Notes: generated by a model not told the origin, from the sequence alone. A stretch of 64,000 nt of DNA from Pseudomonadota bacterium (GCA_021842465.1 JAKBZN010000002.1:96789-160788); one strand, 5' to 3'. Shown: positions 1 to 6,551, counted from the first letter of the stretch. A program made the numbers and translations.

Positions 1-2
1 TC

Positions 3-677
3 CGCGAACCCGCCGCGGCGCAGCGCGCCGTGCAGATGTTGCAGGCCCAGGCGGCGCGGATCGGCGAGACCGACACCGTCGCGGCCGCGGAGCACCGGCG
101 CAGGATCTCGGTGGCCGAACGGATCCTGGCCAAGAGCCGGTATTACGACGTGGCGCGCGAGTTCGGCCGCCTGGTCGCATCGGGCGGGAACGGACCCGGC
201 GATTCGCGCGTCACGGTCATGACTGGCGGCGGTCCGGGCATCATGGAGGCGGCCAACCGCGGGGCGTTCGACGTCGGCGCGGAGTCCATCGGGCTGAACA
301 TCTCCCTGCCGCACGAACAGTATCCGAACCCCTACATCACCCCGGAACTGTGCCTGCGTTTCCACTATTTCGCACTGCGCAAAATGCATTTCCTGATGCG
401 CGCGCGGGCGCTCGTCGCGTTTCCGGGCGGATTCGGCACCTTCGACGAACTATTCGAAACGCTCACCCTGATCCAGACGCGCAAGCTCGATCCGGTGCCG
501 GTCGTGCTGATCGGCCGGGATTACTGGCGTCGCGCCTTCGACGTCGACTTCCTCGTCGACGAGGGGGTGGTCGATGCCGAGGACCGCGAGCTATTCTGGT
601 ATGCCGAGTCCGCCGAGGACGCCTGGAATGGCATTCTGCAATGGCACGAAAACAACGGGACGCCGCTCTATCCGTAA
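3..677 (+). CDS. LOG-family (TIGR00730-type) Rossmann-fold protein, 5' partial
   Basis: The reading frame is open to the first bases of the window, so the true start lies upstream. The protein carries the two hallmarks of the LOG / lysine-decarboxylase-like family: GGGPGIMEAANRGA, and the PGGFGTFDELFE box (the PGGxGTxxE motif) that forms the nucleotide-phosphate pocket. Family members remove ribose-5-phosphate from nucleoside monophosphates, acting in cytokinin activation or purine nucleotide recycling. The C-terminus looks complete and ends about 65 bases before the next gene. Which nucleotide it uses cannot be told from sequence. Confidence 0.88.
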   Translation, partial: REPAAAQRAVQMLQAQAARIGETDTVAAAEHRRRISVAERILAKSRYYDVAREFGRLVASGGNGPGDSRVTVMTGGGPGIMEAANRGAFDVGAESIGLNISLPHEQYPNPYITPELCLRFHYFALRKMHFLMRARALVAFPGGFGTFDELFETLTLIQTRKLDPVPVVLIGRDYWRRAFDVDFLVDEGVVDAEDRELFWYAESAEDAWNGILQWHENNGTPLYP

Positions 678-741
678 CGCCTCCCTGCCGGCAATGGCAT
701 CCCTCTGCCGCATGGGGAGATGGACCAGGGAGTAAGAAAAA

Positions 742-2148
742 ATGAAAATTTCCTTTCATGGTGCCGATCGCGACGTTACCGGTTCCTGCCACCTCGTCGA
801 GTGCGCGGGGCTGCGCATCCTGATCGACTGCGGACTGGTCCAGGGCGACCGCGAACTGGAACAGCGCAACCGTGCGCCGTTCGGGTTCGATCCAAAGTCG
901 ATCGATTTCGTGCTGCTGACCCATGCGCACCTCGATCACTGCGGGAGGCTGCCCCTGCTGGCCAAGCGGGGATTCCGCGGCGAAATCATCGCCACGTCCG
1001 CGACCCGCGATCTGGCGCGGATCGTCATGCTCGATTCCGCGCATCTGCAGGAGGAGGATGAGCGCCACGCGCGATACCGCCGCGAGCACGATCGCCACGG
1101 CGATCACCGCGGCGACGCGCAGGTCGACGAGACGGCGTTGTATACGACGCTCGACGCCCTTGACAGCCTCGATCGCTTCGGCCGCGCCGCGTCGTACGGC
1201 GAGGCGATTTCCCTGGCGCCCGGCGTGCGGGCAACGTTCTTCGACGCCGGACACATCGCCGGCTCGGCCAGCGTCTTTCTCGAACTCGAGGAAAACGGCG
1301 CGCGGCGTACGGTGACCTTCTCGGGCGACCTCGGCAACCAGGGGCGGCCGCTGCTGCGTGCGCCGGTGGCGCCGCCGCATTCCGACGTCGTGGTGATGGA
1401 GACGACCTACGGCGACCGCCTTCACAAGCCGATCGCGCCGTCGATCGAAGAACTGTACGCCGCGATTCACGAGGTCTTCGAGCATGGCGGTAACGTCGTC
1501 ATTCCGACGTTCGCCCTCGAGCGTGCCCAGGAGATCCTGTGGTTTCTGCGCGAAGGCCAGGAGAAAGGCCGCATCTCGGAAATGGCCCAGGTCTTTCTCG
1601 ACTCTCCGATGGCGATTTCGGCAACCCAGATTTTCGAGCGGCATCCGGAGTGCTTCGAGCCGCATGTGGCCAAGCTGTTTCACGGCGGCGGGGATCCGTT
1701 CGCGCTGCCGGGCCTGCACTTCACGCGGGATGCGACGGAAAGCATCGCCATCAACCGTTTCCGGTCGGGCGCGATCATCCTGGCCGGCGCCGGCATGTGC
1801 AACGGCGGGCGGGTTCGCCACCACCTGCGCCAGAATCTCTGGCGGTCGAACTGCGCCGTCGTGTTCGTCGGCTACGCCGCGCGCGGCACGCTGGCCCGGC
1901 GGATCATCGACGGCGCGCAGAGCGTGCGGATCTTCAATGAAGACGTGCCGGTCCGTGCGCGCGTCCACACCATCAACGGATTTTCCGCGCACGCGGACCG
2001 CGACGAGTTGCTCGCCTGGCACCGCGCGATCCGTCCGCCGCGGACCATCCTGGTCCACGGCGAACCCGAGGTCATGCAGTCGTTTGCCGGACTGCTGGAA
2101 GGCACCCAGGTGGAGATGCCGGGGTTCGGACAGGAGTTCGAAATCTAG
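742..2148 (+). CDS. MBL-fold beta-CASP metallohydrolase (RNA-processing type)
   Basis: A 468-aa protein with a complete metallo-beta-lactamase core. HAHLDH at residues 61-66 is the zinc-binding HxHxDH motif, GDLGN lies near residue 195, and METTYGDR follows. After these comes a beta-CASP insert and a C-terminal RNA-specificity segment (FSAHADRDEL near 415, HGEPEVM near 440). This order is typical of the bacterial CPSF/YSH1-like exonucleases; the substrate is presumed to be RNA. AGGGAGTAAG just before the ATG is a fair ribosome-binding site. It follows the LOG gene on the same strand with a short gap and may share its transcript. The large open frame on the opposite strand is a GC-driven shadow. 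Confidence 0.9.
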   Translation: MKISFHGADRDVTGSCHLVECAGLRILIDCGLVQGDRELEQRNRAPFGFDPKSIDFVLLTHAHLDHCGRLPLLAKRGFRGEIIATSATRDLARIVMLDSAHLQEEDERHARYRREHDRHGDHRGDAQVDETALYTTLDALDSLDRFGRAASYGEAISLAPGVRATFFDAGHIAGSASVFLELEENGARRTVTFSGDLGNQGRPLLRAPVAPPHSDVVVMETTYGDRLHKPIAPSIEELYAAIHEVFEHGGNVVIPTFALERAQEILWFLREGQEKGRISEMAQVFLDSPMAISATQIFERHPECFEPHVAKLFHGGGDPFALPGLHFTRDATESIAINRFRSGAIILAGAGMCNGGRVRHHLRQNLWRSNCAVVFVGYAARGTLARRIIDGAQSVRIFNEDVPVRARVHTINGFSAHADRDELLAWHRAIRPPRTILVHGEPEVMQSFAGLLEGTQVEMPGFGQEFEI

Positions 2149-2185
2149 CGTAGTGCGTCGTGCAGGCGCGCGTAAGCCTGCGCAA

Positions 2186-2424
2186 GCGATTGGCGGCTGC
2201 GCCTCGCCGGGGCCGGCTACGCGGTGGTCGCCCCGCAGGGGCGACTGCGCTCCGCTGCTCGGTCCGCGGGCGCACGGCCAACTTGCTGCGCGTCCTGCGG
2301 ACGCTGCGCTCGGACAGGGGCCGTGAGTCAGAAGAAGAGGCGCGCGTTCGCGCGCCGCCCGCGGCCCTCCGCTGCTCGCCACCGCGTCTCATGCCGGCCC
2401 CGGCGGGGCGCAGCCGCCAATCGC
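2186..2424. repeat. Long imperfect inverted repeat downstream of the MBL gene
   Basis: The arms 2186-2226 and 2380-2424 are near-perfect reverse complements; each reads GCGATTGGCGGCTGCGCC or its complement, then a GCCGGGGCCGGC-type core. They enclose about 150 bases that contain further small palindromes such as CGCCCCGCAGGGGCG at 2229-2243. No coding frame here looks real. It could be a transcription-ending structure, a REP/MITE-like element or a remnant of a mobile element edge. Confidence 0.6.
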
Positions 2425-2666
2425 AACTATGAGTAGCCACGATCCGGCAGGAGGGTGCTCACCTTCGGCCCCGTGCAATGCGTTCGTCACCACGGTGCCG
2501 TAGCCCGCAATCGGAGTGCTGCGGTCATTTCGCGCTGCAGCCGGCCTGCGGCAGGTCACGACCCAATCCGGCTGTTCGAGGCGGTACTGGTTCAGCAGCC
2601 GGTATCCAAGTGGAGCGGTCGCCCAGCACGCCTGATCAGGGACGGCACGTCGGTCATTCCGGGCAT

Positions 2667-2763
2667 GGGGGCCGGCGGTCAACGCAACGGCAATGCGCGT
2701 GTAAGCCGCCACCCAGGGAGCCGAGCGATTTGCGCTTCCGTCACATCCGGTGATGGGCATCAC
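2667..2763 (-). repeat. Left diverged flanking repeat of the DGR locus
   Basis: Read on the minus strand, this stretch aligns without gaps to 6044-6140 on the plus strand, at about 77% identity over 96 positions (hand count). Shared blocks include GTGATGCCC, GCGCAAATC and GGCGGCTTAC. Weaker resemblance continues outside the core. The two copies sit either side of the DGR in opposite orientation. Their origin is not recognised. The rest of the 2425-2820 stretch shows no convincing gene. Confidence 0.6.
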
Positions 2764-2821
2764 CCCGGGGCGGACACCCGACCCACTGCTGTCGGTCAGC
2801 CGTCAGCGGTTCAACGGTAGG

Positions 2822-2890
2822 AGGTGGGATTTTTTACAGTTTGGAGGAGCGGAGGGGGATTTTCCCGCAGGAATGTCGAAATTTTTTACA
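2822..2890 (+). promoter_or_regulatory. Two upstream TTTTTTACA elements, 52 bp apart
   Basis: GGATTTTTTACA ends at 2838 and TGTCGAAATTTTTTACA ends at 2890, spaced 52 bases, close to five helical turns. They lie about 65-130 bases upstream of the sigma-54-like promoter, the usual place for enhancer-binding activator sites. A third copy (GTCGGGAATTTTTACA) lies at 3765-3780, just before avd. By inference they are activator sites; PEP-CTERM genes are often under PrsK/PrsR and sigma-54 control. Confidence 0.4.
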
Positions 2891-2952
2891 TTCCCCCCCC
2901 CGGGATTTGCCGATTCTCTCTAACACATTGATGTGGCGATGGATAATTTCCC

Positions 2953-2970
2953 TCGGCACGAATTGTGCTT
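2953..2970 (+). promoter_or_regulatory. Sigma-54-type promoter of the DGR target gene
   Basis: TCGGCACGAATTGTGCTT has GG at 2955-2956 and GC at 2967-2968 separated by exactly ten bases, the diagnostic -24/-12 spacing, with a GGCACG upstream box. Transcription would start near 2980, about 30 bases before the first candidate start codon of the target gene. The -12 box is TGC rather than the ideal TTGC. Confidence 0.5.
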
Positions 2971-3011
2971 TATTTATCTGCGGAGCGGCGAGACCGCGTA
3001 AAGGATGAAGA

Positions 3012-3698
3012 ATGAAAACCAAGGCAGAGAGGACCTTCATGAAACGGCAACGCGGGATTGGGGCATTGCTTGGGGTGCTGTTGCTGGGGACGGCGGGGCT
3101 GGCGCAGGCGGACACGTTTGTTGGGGTATTGCCGACGACGCCGGGTGGAACGAACTATCAGGCGTATTACGATTCGACGACGAATCTTACGTGGCTGGCG
3201 AATGCCGACATGAACGGCTTGATGACTTGGTCGGCGGCTAATACGTGGGCATCGAGCCTGGACATCAATGGCGTCACGGGATGGACGCTGCCGACGACGA
3301 CGCCCAACTCATCAAACTCCGCACTGGACTGTTTCGGCTACAACTGCACGGGCAGCCAGATGGGGAATCTCTTTTACAACGGGCTGGGCGGGACGGCGAG
3401 GAATTCCATCACGACCAGCCACAACAGCAACTACAACGATTTTTCCAACGTCCAGTCCGGCCTCTATTGGTCGGCCACGGAGTACGCGCCCAATGCCAAC
3501 GGCGCGTGGGGCTTCAATTTCGGCAATGGCGGCCAGGGCGTCGGCAGTAATACCGATAGTTTGTATGCGTGGGCTGTGCACTCGGGCGATGTCGGCGCGC
3601 CGGCGACCGGAGTCCCGGAGCCCGGCGTGCTGGGGCTGATGGGGATGGCGATTGTGGGCGCAGGCCTCGCGGCGCGGCGACGCTTGGCACTTCGGTAA
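3012..3698 (+). CDS. DGR variable target: exported DUF1566 (Lcl-type) protein with PEP-CTERM anchor
   Basis: A 228-aa protein if started at 3012 (AAGGA six bases upstream); a start at 3039 with GAGAGGA upstream gives 219 aa and a more compact signal peptide, so the start is uncertain. From the second Met: basic n-region (KRQR), hydrophobic core, then cleavage after AQA. The mature part has the DUF1566/Lcl fold pattern (TWSAANTWASSLDINGVTGW, then YWSATEY), which is C-type-lectin-like in other DGR targets. The variable repeat covers about residues 146-192. The C-terminus is a PEP-CTERM sorting signal: VPEP near residue 201, a transmembrane stretch, then RRR. The protein is therefore predicted to be exported, processed by an exosortase encoded elsewhere, and displayed with a diversifiable ligand-binding surface. 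Its ligand is unknown. Confidence 0.92.
   Translation: MKTKAERTFMKRQRGIGALLGVLLLGTAGLAQADTFVGVLPTTPGGTNYQAYYDSTTNLTWLANADMNGLMTWSAANTWASSLDINGVTGWTLPTTTPNSSNSALDCFGYNCTGSQMGNLFYNGLGGTARNSITTSHNSNYNDFSNVQSGLYWSATEYAPNANGAWGFNFGNGGQGVGSNTDSLYAWAVHSGDVGAPATGVPEPGVLGLMGMAIVGAGLAARRRLALR
3447..3586 (+). repeat. DGR variable repeat (VR)
   Basis: Aligns base for base with the TR at 4319-4458 (offset 872). Adenine positions of the template are changed at codons that are mostly AAC in the TR: six AAC to GGC, one to CTC, one to GTC, plus ACC to GCC, GAC to GGC, AAT to AGT and AAT to GAT. The last 29 bases (3558-3586) are identical to the TR and would serve as the initiation-of-homing segment. One non-adenine change is seen, template G4423 to T3551. 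Confidence 0.95.
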
Positions 3699-3727
3699 TT
3701 CGAGGGATTCGGCTCTTTTGAGGGGGT

Positions 3728-3749
3728 GCAGGGGGAGACCTCCCCCTGC
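3728..3749 (+). other. Perfect hairpin downstream of the VR (candidate DGR cruciform)
   Basis: GCAGGGGGA (3728-3736), loop GACC, then TCCCCCTGC (3741-3749): a 9-bp perfect stem with a 4-base loop, extendable to 10 bp with a 2-base loop. It lies 30 bases after the target stop and about 140 bases after the VR. DGR targets often carry such a hairpin that promotes retrohoming. No T tract follows, which argues against a Rho-independent terminator. The loop is not the GRNA form reported for phage DGRs. Confidence 0.55.
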
Positions 3750-3782
3750 GGGTCGTCGTGCCTTGTCGGGAATTTTTACACC

Positions 3783-4133
3783 GTGGCCCGGTACGAGCAT
3801 CTGCCGATCTACAAACAGGCGCTGGACGTGGCGGTGCACTTCGAGAAGGTGGTGGCGGGTTTCAGCCGCTATCACAAGTACACGCTGGGCACGGAATTGC
3901 GCAACAAGAGCCGGCAGGCGGTGACGCTGGTCATCAAGGCCAATGCCGCGCGCGACAAGCGGGAGCAACTGCTCGCCTTGCGCGACTGTCTCGACGAATT
4001 GCTGATCGTGATGCGCATCGCCAAGGAAGCGCGGGCCTTCAAGAGCTTCGAGTCGTTTACCTACGCCGTCGAGCAGGTCGTATCGGTTTGCAGACAGAAC
4101 GAAGGGTGGTTACGCAGTACGCAAAAGGCGTGA
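3783..4133 (+). CDS. avd: DGR accessory variability determinant (Avd), four-helix bundle
   Basis: A 116-aa basic, all-helical protein matching the Avd / S23-like four-helix bundle family: short N-terminus (ARYEHLPIYKQAL), the conserved block YHKYTLGTEL, then helices with LRDCLDELLIVMRIAKEA and a C-terminal GWLRS. In characterised DGRs, Avd forms a pentameric basic barrel that binds the RT and template RNA and is essential for mutagenesis. The GTG at 3783 is chosen because it removes an unlikely upstream extension and gives the family's usual length; the ribosome-binding site is weak (CGGGA). Its position between target and TR is the canonical one. A TTTTTACA element sits directly before the start. 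Confidence 0.9.
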   Translation: MARYEHLPIYKQALDVAVHFEKVVAGFSRYHKYTLGTELRNKSRQAVTLVIKANAARDKREQLLALRDCLDELLIVMRIAKEARAFKSFESFTYAVEQVVSVCRQNEGWLRSTQKA

Positions 4134-4284
4134 ACGCGAGGGGGCCTGAATCGCAGCTTTGCGGGCGCAAGCCGAAGGCCGCGAGCGAGCCGATGTGTCA
4201 TTGTGCGCCTGTCCCGCCGGGATCCGTACACCGGCATGTCGATACAGGGCGCGCTACCCGTTCACCGGGATGCGCGTCCGGTGG

Positions 4285-4302
4285 GGCGGAGGATTCTCCG
4301 CC
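4285..4302 (+). other. Stem-loop just upstream of the TR
   Basis: GGCGGAG (4285-4291), loop GATT, CTCCGCC (4296-4302), a 7-bp perfect stem ending about 16 bases before TR homology starts. The 4134-4316 spacer between avd and TR has no convincing gene. The stem may structure the non-coding template RNA; this is inference. Confidence 0.35.
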
Positions 4303-4318
4303 GGAAAGTGGACGGGCA

Positions 4319-4458
4319 AACGTCCAGTCCAACAACTATTGGTCGGCCACGGAGTACGCGCCCAATACCAACAACGCGTGGAACTTCAATTTCAACAATG
4401 GCAACCAGAACAACGACAATAAGACCAATAGTTTGTATGCGTGGGCTGTGCACTCGGG
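4319..4458 (+). repeat. DGR template repeat (TR)
   Basis: The non-coding template for mutagenic retrohoming, rich in AAC codons in the frame of the target (it would read YWSATEYAPNTNNAWNFNF). AAC codons can mutate to many residues but never to stop codons, a typical DGR design. Homology to the VR starts at 4319 and fades after 4458, four bases before the RT start codon. Of 41 adenines in 4331-4458, 20 are altered in the VR: 17 A-to-G, 2 A-to-T and 1 A-to-C. Confidence 0.95.
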
Positions 4459-4461
4459 AGA

Positions 4462-5943
4462 ATGATCGCCCTTGATCTTTCGCTGGAGAATTTGTACCGG
4501 CAGTATCACCGCTGCCGGCGCAACAAGCGAAACACCGCCAACGCCTTGCGCTTCGAGGCCGAGCAGGAGAAGAACCTGGTCGCGCTGCAGGAAGCACTGG
4601 TGACGCGCAGCTACCGCCCCGGCCGTTCTGTCTGCTTTTTTGCAACCAAGCCCAAGCTGCGCGAGATCTTCGCCGCCGATTTCCGCGACCGGGTGGTGCA
4701 CCACCTGCTGGTGGAGTACCTGGAAGGCATCTGGGAGCCCGTCTTCATCCACGATTCCTACGCCTGCCGCAAGGGCAAGGGCGTGCATGCCGCGGTGGAT
4801 CGTTTGCAGAGCTTCCTGCGCCAAGCTACGGCAAACGGAACGCGGCCAGCCTGGTTCCTGCAACTCGACGTGCGCAACTTCTTCATGCGCATCGACAAGG
4901 ACATCCTGTTTGGCATGCTTGCGCGCAAGCTCCGGGACGAAACGGCGCTCTGGCTCACGCGCACGCTGGTATATCACGATTGCACCGAAGAGTTCGTGCT
5001 GCGCGGTAAACCCGCCCTGATGGATGCCATACCGCCGCACAAGACACTCTTCGCCGCCGAGCCGAACAAGGGATTGCCGATCGGCAACCTCAACAGCCAG
5101 TTCTTTGCCAACGTGTACCTGAACGGCCTCGACCAGTTCGTCAAGCACGAACTCCGATGCCGGCACTATCTTCGCTACTGCGACGATTTCGTCCTGCTCG
5201 CCAACGACCCGGAGATCCTGCGCGATTGGCAAGCGCGCATCGAGAGCTATCTGCGAGACGATCTCGCGCTGGAACTCAACCGCAAGCAGCGCCTGGCGCC
5301 GGTGTCCAACGGCGTGGATTTCCTGGGCTACATCGTGCGTCGCGATTACATGCTCGTGCGGCGGCGGGTGGTAAACAACCTCAAGGCCAAGCTGCGGGAC
5401 TATGAGGCCCGCAACGTTGCCGACCGAGGCGATGCGCTTTGCTACCGGCTTGACGAATCGCGGCTCGATGCGCTGGCTTCCACGTTGTCCTCCTATCTCG
5501 GGCACTTGAAGCGAGCCTCCAGCTGGCGGCTGTGGCAGGCGCTGTGGCAGCGGTTCGGGTTTCTCCAGCTGGTTTTCGATTTCGACCCGGCGCGCTGGAA
5601 GCTCGTGCGCAAGTTTCCCGTGCCCGCCGATCTCAATACCGTGCGCCGGCAGTACCGCCATCTCCGCTGGCGGTTTCCGCAGGATGCGCTGTTTTTCCGT
5701 GTCGGGCGCTTTTACGAGTGCTATGACATCCGCGAGCCGGAATGGGTCTCGCACCTCGGCTTGAAGCGCATGGGCTGGACGCGCCGGGGCGCGCGCTGGG
5801 GTTTCCCGCGGTCGCATCTCGAACGCAATCTCGCGGCTGCGCTCGCCGCCGGTTTCCGCGTGCTGCTGATTGGCGAGCGCGAAGGCGAACACGGTCGCCC
5901 GCGAAGGCGCGTGCCGATATGCCGGCTTGTTCCGCACGGCTGA
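4462..5943 (+). CDS. DGR reverse transcriptase with C-terminal MutS domain I-like fusion
   Basis: A 493-aa protein. Residues 1-330 are a DGR-type RT: LDVRNFFMRID (motif A), the DGR-diagnostic LPIGNLNSQ at 205-213, and the catalytic box YCDD at 239-242 (Cys where Met, Ala or Val is more usual). Its job is error-prone reverse transcription of the TR at adenines. Residues about 385-485 do not belong to a normal DGR RT. They follow MutS domain I closely: an ALFFRVGRFYECY block aligns with the LLFYRMGDFYELF block of E. coli MutS, including the F-x-E mismatch-reading motif (F417, E419), then GFPRSHLERNLAAALAAGF and LLIGER match the rest of the domain. The ATPase part of MutS is absent. The ATG at 4462 is chosen because it follows the TR; an upstream in-frame GTG would lie inside the TR. 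Confidence 0.93.
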   Translation: MIALDLSLENLYRQYHRCRRNKRNTANALRFEAEQEKNLVALQEALVTRSYRPGRSVCFFATKPKLREIFAADFRDRVVHHLLVEYLEGIWEPVFIHDSYACRKGKGVHAAVDRLQSFLRQATANGTRPAWFLQLDVRNFFMRIDKDILFGMLARKLRDETALWLTRTLVYHDCTEEFVLRGKPALMDAIPPHKTLFAAEPNKGLPIGNLNSQFFANVYLNGLDQFVKHELRCRHYLRYCDDFVLLANDPEILRDWQARIESYLRDDLALELNRKQRLAPVSNGVDFLGYIVRRDYMLVRRRVVNNLKAKLRDYEARNVADRGDALCYRLDESRLDALASTLSSYLGHLKRASSWRLWQALWQRFGFLQLVFDFDPARWKLVRKFPVPADLNTVRRQYRHLRWRFPQDALFFRVGRFYECYDIREPEWVSHLGLKRMGWTRRGARWGFPRSHLERNLAAALAAGFRVLLIGEREGEHGRPRRRVPICRLVPHG

Positions 5944-6043
5944 CCCGCGCTCCCATGGTGCTCAGTATTGGGTAGACGCGAGGACCCAAGTCCATCAGCA
6001 ACGGTTCGTGCTTCTCCCCGGCGAGACGCGCGCCCACGTCGCT

Positions 6044-6140
6044 GTGATGCCCGGCAACGAGCTTGGCCGAGGCGCAAATCACTCGGCCCCCTGGGCGGCG
6101 GCTTACCGCCGCATTGCCGGCACATTGCCCGCCGGCACCG
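6044..6140 (+). repeat. Right diverged flanking repeat of the DGR locus
   Basis: Inverted partner of 2667-2763, about 77% identical over 96 positions. The surrounding stretch 5944-6510 has open frames in several directions but none with credible codon use, ribosome-binding site or recognisable product. It reads as decayed, non-coding sequence between the RT and the convergent cysN gene. Confidence 0.6.
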
Positions 6141-6513
6141 ATGTCGGCGCTGGCCGACCAGCACTCGTAGGTGCTACGGCAGGTGTCAGAGTGAAGCGGT
6201 CCCTCGAAAGACAGCTTCGGAAGACGGGTGGTGGACTGCTCGTGGCCGGGTCCTGCCGGCCCAGGATGCACCGGAGCGGCCATTCCGCCATCCGCTGCCA
6301 GCGTGTAGCGGACGACTGAGTGCCCGGCTACCGGGGGCCGGGAATTGCAACCCTGGTTTGCACGTAGCCTCCTTCCTGCGATGCCACGGCGTTTGCCACG
6401 CATTCCGGTGCAGGGCACCCGGAACGTGTGCGGGACACCCTTCCCACGCATCCGTCGCGCAGGGACGACACGTCGTGACATGCGCGAAGCCATCCCGCTC
6501 CAGGCGGAACGAA

Positions 6514-6543
6514 GCGTTCCCCCCAACTGCGCAGGGGGAACGC
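6514..6543 (-). terminator. Stem-loop after cysN
   Basis: GCGTTCCCCC (6514-6523) pairs perfectly with GGGGGAACGC (6534-6543) around a 10-base loop, starting 8 bases after the cysN stop on the minus strand. No clear U tract follows, so termination may be weak or Rho-assisted. Confidence 0.5.
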
Positions 6544-6551
6544 GGCTCCGA

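Larger units (their letters stand above)
2822..5943 (+). other. Diversity-generating retroelement (DGR) cassette
   Basis: In order: regulatory elements, variable target gene (VR inside), hairpin, avd, TR, reverse transcriptase, all on the plus strand. The order target-avd-TR-RT matches the classical Bordetella phage BPP-1 layout. TR and VR align without gaps, and within 4331-4458 the changes fall on 20 of 41 template adenines but on only 1 of 87 other bases. That is the signature of adenine-specific mutagenic retrohoming. No phage structural genes lie nearby, so this looks like a chromosomal DGR diversifying a surface protein. Confidence 0.95.

Noticed and set aside
463..2382. 639-codon open frame antisense to the MBL-fold gene
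   Set aside because: It mirrors a recognisable plus-strand gene in very GC-rich DNA and has no familiar motif or plausible start; a codon-bias shadow.
3728..3749. Hairpin as a Rho-independent terminator of the target gene
   Set aside because: No T tract follows the stem, and a hairpin at this position fits DGR biology better.
4441..4461. Earlier GTG start for the DGR RT
   Set aside because: It lies inside the TR homology; the ATG at 4462 begins right after the TR and gives a normal RT N-terminus.
3758..4465. Open frame running through avd and the TR
   Set aside because: It reads avd out of frame and only its last part resembles the target protein because the TR shares the VR frame; the TR is template, not exon.
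5870..6319. 149-codon frame (and the related 2389-2763 minus-strand frame) as genes
   Set aside because: Both lie in the diverged inverted repeats, lack ribosome-binding sites and known motifs, and run through several frames of decayed sequence.
2149..6551. A second VR or a second DGR target
   Set aside because: No other segment in the window aligned to the TR with adenine-specific differences; remote targets elsewhere in the genome cannot be excluded.
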